7,380 bases of DNA. Origin: Chamaesiphon sp. (GTDB lineage Bacteria; Cyanobacteriota; Cyanobacteriia; Cyanobacteriales; Chamaesiphonaceae). Shown here piece after piece: positions 5,033-7,380 of the stretch. Positions within the stretch are counted from its first letter, which is position 1; each line of letters opens with the position of its first letter. The translations under genes were made by a program, and so were the position numbers. The notes under the pieces were generated by a model, which was not told where the DNA came from, ran no database searches, and saw only the letters and a list, made by a program, of their open reading frames with translations. The stretch spans positions 1-7,380 of the forward strand of contig JAJAZF010000113.1 in assembly GCA_026785875.1 (NCBI GenBank), in the 5' to 3' direction.

Positions 5033-7012
5033 ATGTTTGTTCAAATCGATCATGTAGACAAGGTATTTCCCCTGGCTAATGGGGGGAGCTATGTCGCGCT
5101 CAAAAACATTGAACTGGAGATTAAGCAGGGTGAATTTGTGTCTTTGATCGGTCACTCTGGCTGTGGAAAATCGACGCTATTAAATATGATTGCGGGACTC
5201 GATCGAGCGACTGCTGGCGGGGTAATTTTAGAAGGGCGAGAAATTACCGAACCTGGCCCAGATCGAATGGTGGTATTTCAGAACTATTCACTTTTACCGT
5301 GGTTGTCAGTGCGTGAAAATATTGCCCTCGCCGTCGATGAAGTCTACAGTAGAAAACCCAAAGGCGAACGCAATAGTATCATCGAACATCATATCGCGTT
5401 AGTTGGCTTGCAGCACTCAGCTACAAAGCGTCCGAACGAACTCTCCGGCGGGATGAAACAGCGCGTGGCGATCGCTCGTGCCCTAGCTATCCGCCCTAAA
5501 CTGTTACTATTAGACGAACCCTTTGGTGCCCTCGATGCCCTCACTCGTGGCGGCTTGCAGGAACAATTGATGCACATCTGCGAAGAGAGCGGTGTCACCG
5601 CCGTAATGGTTACGCACGATGTAGATGAAGCCTTACTATTATCCGATCGAGTGGTGATGCTCACCAATGGGCCAGAATCAAACATCGGGCAAATTCTCAC
5701 CGTCGATTTACCTCGTCCCCGCCAGCGAATGGAAGTAGTCAAACACCCCGACTACTACCCGATGCGGAGTGAGATCATCAACTTCCTCAACCAGCAAAAA
5801 CGAGTCAAACAACGCCAATCAGCCAAATTCACCCAAGTCCCTCAAACCAAAAAACTCGAACAAACCACCGTCAATATCGGTTACATCCCTCTCACCGACT
5901 GCGCCCCCCTGATTGTCGCTAAAGAGAAAGGCTTGTTTGCCAAATATGGGATCGAACAGGTGAACTTATGCCAGGAAGCTAGCTGGGACGCGATCGCCGA
6001 CAATCTCGTCAGCGGGGAACTCCACGCCGCCCAAATGGTCGCAGGGCTGCCCCTAGCCCTCACTCTCGGCATGAATGGAAGACCTTCTACCCCGATCTCC
6101 GTTCCTTTAGTTCTGTCCCGCAACGGTAACGCCATCACCCTCAGTACCGACCTGTATAACCAAGGTATCTGCACCCTCCAAAACCTCAAAGCCGCAATTA
6201 GTACTGTCACCATCGATCGCAAACTCACCCTCGGCATCGTCCACTCGTGCTCCATGCACAACCTGATGTTGCGTTACTGGCTAGCCTCCGCTGGCATCGA
6301 TCCTGACACCGAGCTGAACCTCGTCGTCATCCCACCCCAAGAAATGGTAGATCTGCTCAGATCTGGTGAAATTGACGGCTTCTGCGTCGGCGAACCCTGG
6401 AATACTCAAGCCGTCCAAGAAGGCATCGGCTTCGTCATCGCCACTGACTTAGATATTTGGGCAGGCAACCCCGAAAAAGTTCTCGGATTCAGAGAAACCT
6501 GGGTACAACAACACCCAAACACCCACAGCGCGATCGTTCGAGCCATCCTTGAAGCCTGTGAATACTGCGACGAACCCCGCCATCGCCCAGAAATCCTCAC
6601 CCTCCTCACCAAGTACCTGAACATCTCCCCTCAATACATCCGCCCTGGCTTAATCGGACCATTCGATCGAGGTGGCAACGCCCTCCCCGAAAACCTCCCT
6701 CGCTACCACCAATTCCACGTCGAAAACGCCAACTGTCCGCGCCGCGTCGAAGGACTGTGGATACTCACCCAACTCGCCCGCTGGGGAATCGTCCCCTTCC
6801 CCAAAAATCACATCGAAATCCTCACCAGAGTCCGCCGAGTAGACCACTTCCTCACCGCCTGTCAACAACTAGGATACATCGGCATCGAACCCGATCGCGA
6901 CCCCTTCCAGCTCTTCGACGGACAAGTCTTCAACCCCGAAGACCCCCTCAACTACCTCGAAAACCAACCCATCCACCGCGAACTAGAAATCAAAAACATC
7001 ACCCTAGCATAA
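5033..7012 (+). CDS. nrtC: Nitrate ABC transporter ATPase fused to an NrtA-like domain
   Basis: This 659-residue cytoplasmic protein has two parts. Residues 1 to about 250 are an ABC ATPase with Walker A GHSGCGKST (40-48, K46), Q-loop Q83 in QNYSLLPW, signature LSGGMKQR (137-144), Walker B LLLLDEP with D161-E162, D-loop ALD and switch H195. A charged linker (about 250-280) leads to a region of about 380 residues resembling NrtA, from IGYIPLTDCAPLIVAKEKG to the end. In Synechococcus NrtC this domain is not needed for transport but mediates inhibition by ammonium. The presumed ligands W318, H409 and K482 are kept, while the glutamine position is N366. The domain has nine cysteines. No Shine-Dalgarno precedes ATG 5033, but FVQIDHV follows as in relatives. 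CmpC has the same layout, and context favours nitrate. The 3' two thirds are strongly C-rich on this strand. Confidence 0.95.
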   Translation: MFVQIDHVDKVFPLANGGSYVALKNIELEIKQGEFVSLIGHSGCGKSTLLNMIAGLDRATAGGVILEGREITEPGPDRMVVFQNYSLLPWLSVRENIALAVDEVYSRKPKGERNSIIEHHIALVGLQHSATKRPNELSGGMKQRVAIARALAIRPKLLLLDEPFGALDALTRGGLQEQLMHICEESGVTAVMVTHDVDEALLLSDRVVMLTNGPESNIGQILTVDLPRPRQRMEVVKHPDYYPMRSEIINFLNQQKRVKQRQSAKFTQVPQTKKLEQTTVNIGYIPLTDCAPLIVAKEKGLFAKYGIEQVNLCQEASWDAIADNLVSGELHAAQMVAGLPLALTLGMNGRPSTPISVPLVLSRNGNAITLSTDLYNQGICTLQNLKAAISTVTIDRKLTLGIVHSCSMHNLMLRYWLASAGIDPDTELNLVVIPPQEMVDLLRSGEIDGFCVGEPWNTQAVQEGIGFVIATDLDIWAGNPEKVLGFRETWVQQHPNTHSAIVRAILEACEYCDEPRHRPEILTLLTKYLNISPQYIRPGLIGPFDRGGNALPENLPRYHQFHVENANCPRRVEGLWILTQLARWGIVPFPKNHIEILTRVRRVDHFLTACQQLGYIGIEPDRDPFQLFDGQVFNPEDPLNYLENQPIHRELEIKNITLA

Positions 7013-7056
7013 ACCAACCTCACCCCCTCCGCGCTCTCTGCGTTAAAAAAAATACC
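7013..7056. other. 44-bp nrtC-nrtD spacer with CTCTGCG-like motif
   Basis: The spacer holds CTCCGCG next to CTCTCTGCG (7027-7042) followed by TTAAAAAAAAT. No Shine-Dalgarno precedes the nrtD ATG. Degenerate CTCTGCG runs ending in GTTAAAAAA are, from memory, scattered in cyanobacterial intergenic DNA. The short gap and lack of a terminator fit co-transcription of nrtC and nrtD. Confidence 0.4.
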
Positions 7057-7380
7057 ATGCTCGCCCAACCTAAAACCCCATTCCTCACCCTCGATCGAGT
7101 CACCAAAATTTACGGCACCACCACCATCCTCGACAGCATCGATCTCACCGTCAACGAAGGTGAATTCATCTGCCTGATCGGTCACTCCGGCTGCGGCAAA
7201 TCCACCCTCCTCAATATGGTATCCGGCTTCAACACCCCTACCAGCGGCACCGTCACCCTCCAAGATCGCCCAATTACCGAACCAGGCCCCGATCGGATGA
7301 TGGTCTTCCAAAACTACTGTCTCCTCCCCTGGCTCACCGCCTACGACAATATTTATCTAGCTGTAGATTCTGTCTATCCC
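7057..7380 (+). CDS. nrtD: Nitrate ABC transporter ATPase, N-terminal part (truncated by window end)
   Basis: An open frame from ATG 7057 runs to the window edge, giving 108 residues of a second ABC ATPase that should pair with NrtC to power nitrate import. Walker A is GHSGCGKST (42-50, K48) and the Q-loop glutamine is Q85 in QNYCLLPW. The stretches NMVSGFNTPTSG and ITEPGPDRMMVFQNY are typical of NrtD and closely match NrtC, which reads ITEPGPDRMVVFQNY. No other in-frame start lies between the nrtC stop and 7057. There is no Shine-Dalgarno. The signature, Walker B and any C-terminal part lie outside the window. It could be CmpD in another context, but its place after nrtC makes nrtD the clear call. 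Confidence 0.92.
   Translation, partial: MLAQPKTPFLTLDRVTKIYGTTTILDSIDLTVNEGEFICLIGHSGCGKSTLLNMVSGFNTPTSGTVTLQDRPITEPGPDRMMVFQNYCLLPWLTAYDNIYLAVDSVYP

Noticed and set aside
5009..5035. GTAAAATTATTATG before nrtC as an NtcA box
   Set aside because: The second half is ATG instead of TAC, so the consensus is not met, and the motif would overlap the start codon.
6406..7311. Several minus-strand open frames over the 3' part of nrtC and the start of nrtD
   Set aside because: They are antisense to clear coding sequence. The C-rich codons of the plus strand keep stops rare on the other strand, and none resembles a known protein.
2505..7380. A bicarbonate transporter (cmpABCD) instead of a nitrate transporter
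   Set aside because: The families are very similar, including the fused NrtC/CmpC layout, but nirA is adjacent, NtcA boxes precede the genes, and NrtA carries the His and Lys expected for nitrate.
1..7380. tRNA, rRNA, transposase or integrase genes, attachment sites
   Set aside because: I looked for cloverleaf-like segments, transposase or integrase-like reading frames and flanking duplications and saw none.

Overview
The window reads as the nitrate-assimilation locus of a cyanobacterium. The evidence is a ferredoxin-type nitrite reductase gene followed by four genes of an NrtABCD nitrate ABC transporter. The transporter includes NrtC, in which an ATPase is fused to an NrtA-like domain, a layout typical of cyanobacteria. 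Perfect NtcA boxes (GTA-N8-TAC) precede nirA and nrtA. HIP1 octamers GCGATCGC occur at 292-299, 1109-1116, 5468-5475 and 5990-5997, with many other CGATCG cores. I cannot name the genus.

Layout, all genes on the + strand: (1) 1-329, the 3' end of lpxB (lipid A synthesis), an unrelated neighbour closed by a hairpin terminator. (2) 330-556, a gap with a 36-bp perfect palindrome, the lpxB terminator and a textbook NtcA-activated promoter. (3) 557-2086, nirA. (4) 2087-2504, an AT-rich 418-bp gap with a hairpin, a short palindrome and two perfect NtcA boxes. (5) 2505-3830, nrtA. (6) 3831-4077, a gap filled with small palindromic repeats and a five-copy heptamer array. (7) 4078-4923, nrtB. (8) 4924-5032, a short gap with a possible TATAAT promoter. 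(9) 5033-7012, nrtC. (10) 7057-7380, the first 108 codons of nrtD, cut by the window edge.

How the genes work together: NrtA, a lipoprotein, captures nitrate (and probably nitrite) outside the inner membrane. NrtB forms the membrane channel, and NrtC and NrtD hydrolyse ATP to drive uptake. NirA reduces nitrite to ammonium with ferredoxin electrons. A nitrate reductase (narB) is expected but not in view. NtcA, which senses nitrogen status through 2-oxoglutarate, probably switches on both nirA and nrtA.

I found no undescribed system in the genes: they are a known pathway. The more interesting material lies in the spacers. The cluster is loosely packed (gaps of 418, 247, 109 and 44 bp). There are two NtcA boxes before nrtA, and a 9-bp inverted repeat whose right arm overlaps the nrtB ribosome binding site and competes with another hairpin. 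The sensor-like domain of NrtC keeps three of four presumed nitrate ligands and carries nine cysteines. Base composition also becomes strongly C-rich within nrtC.
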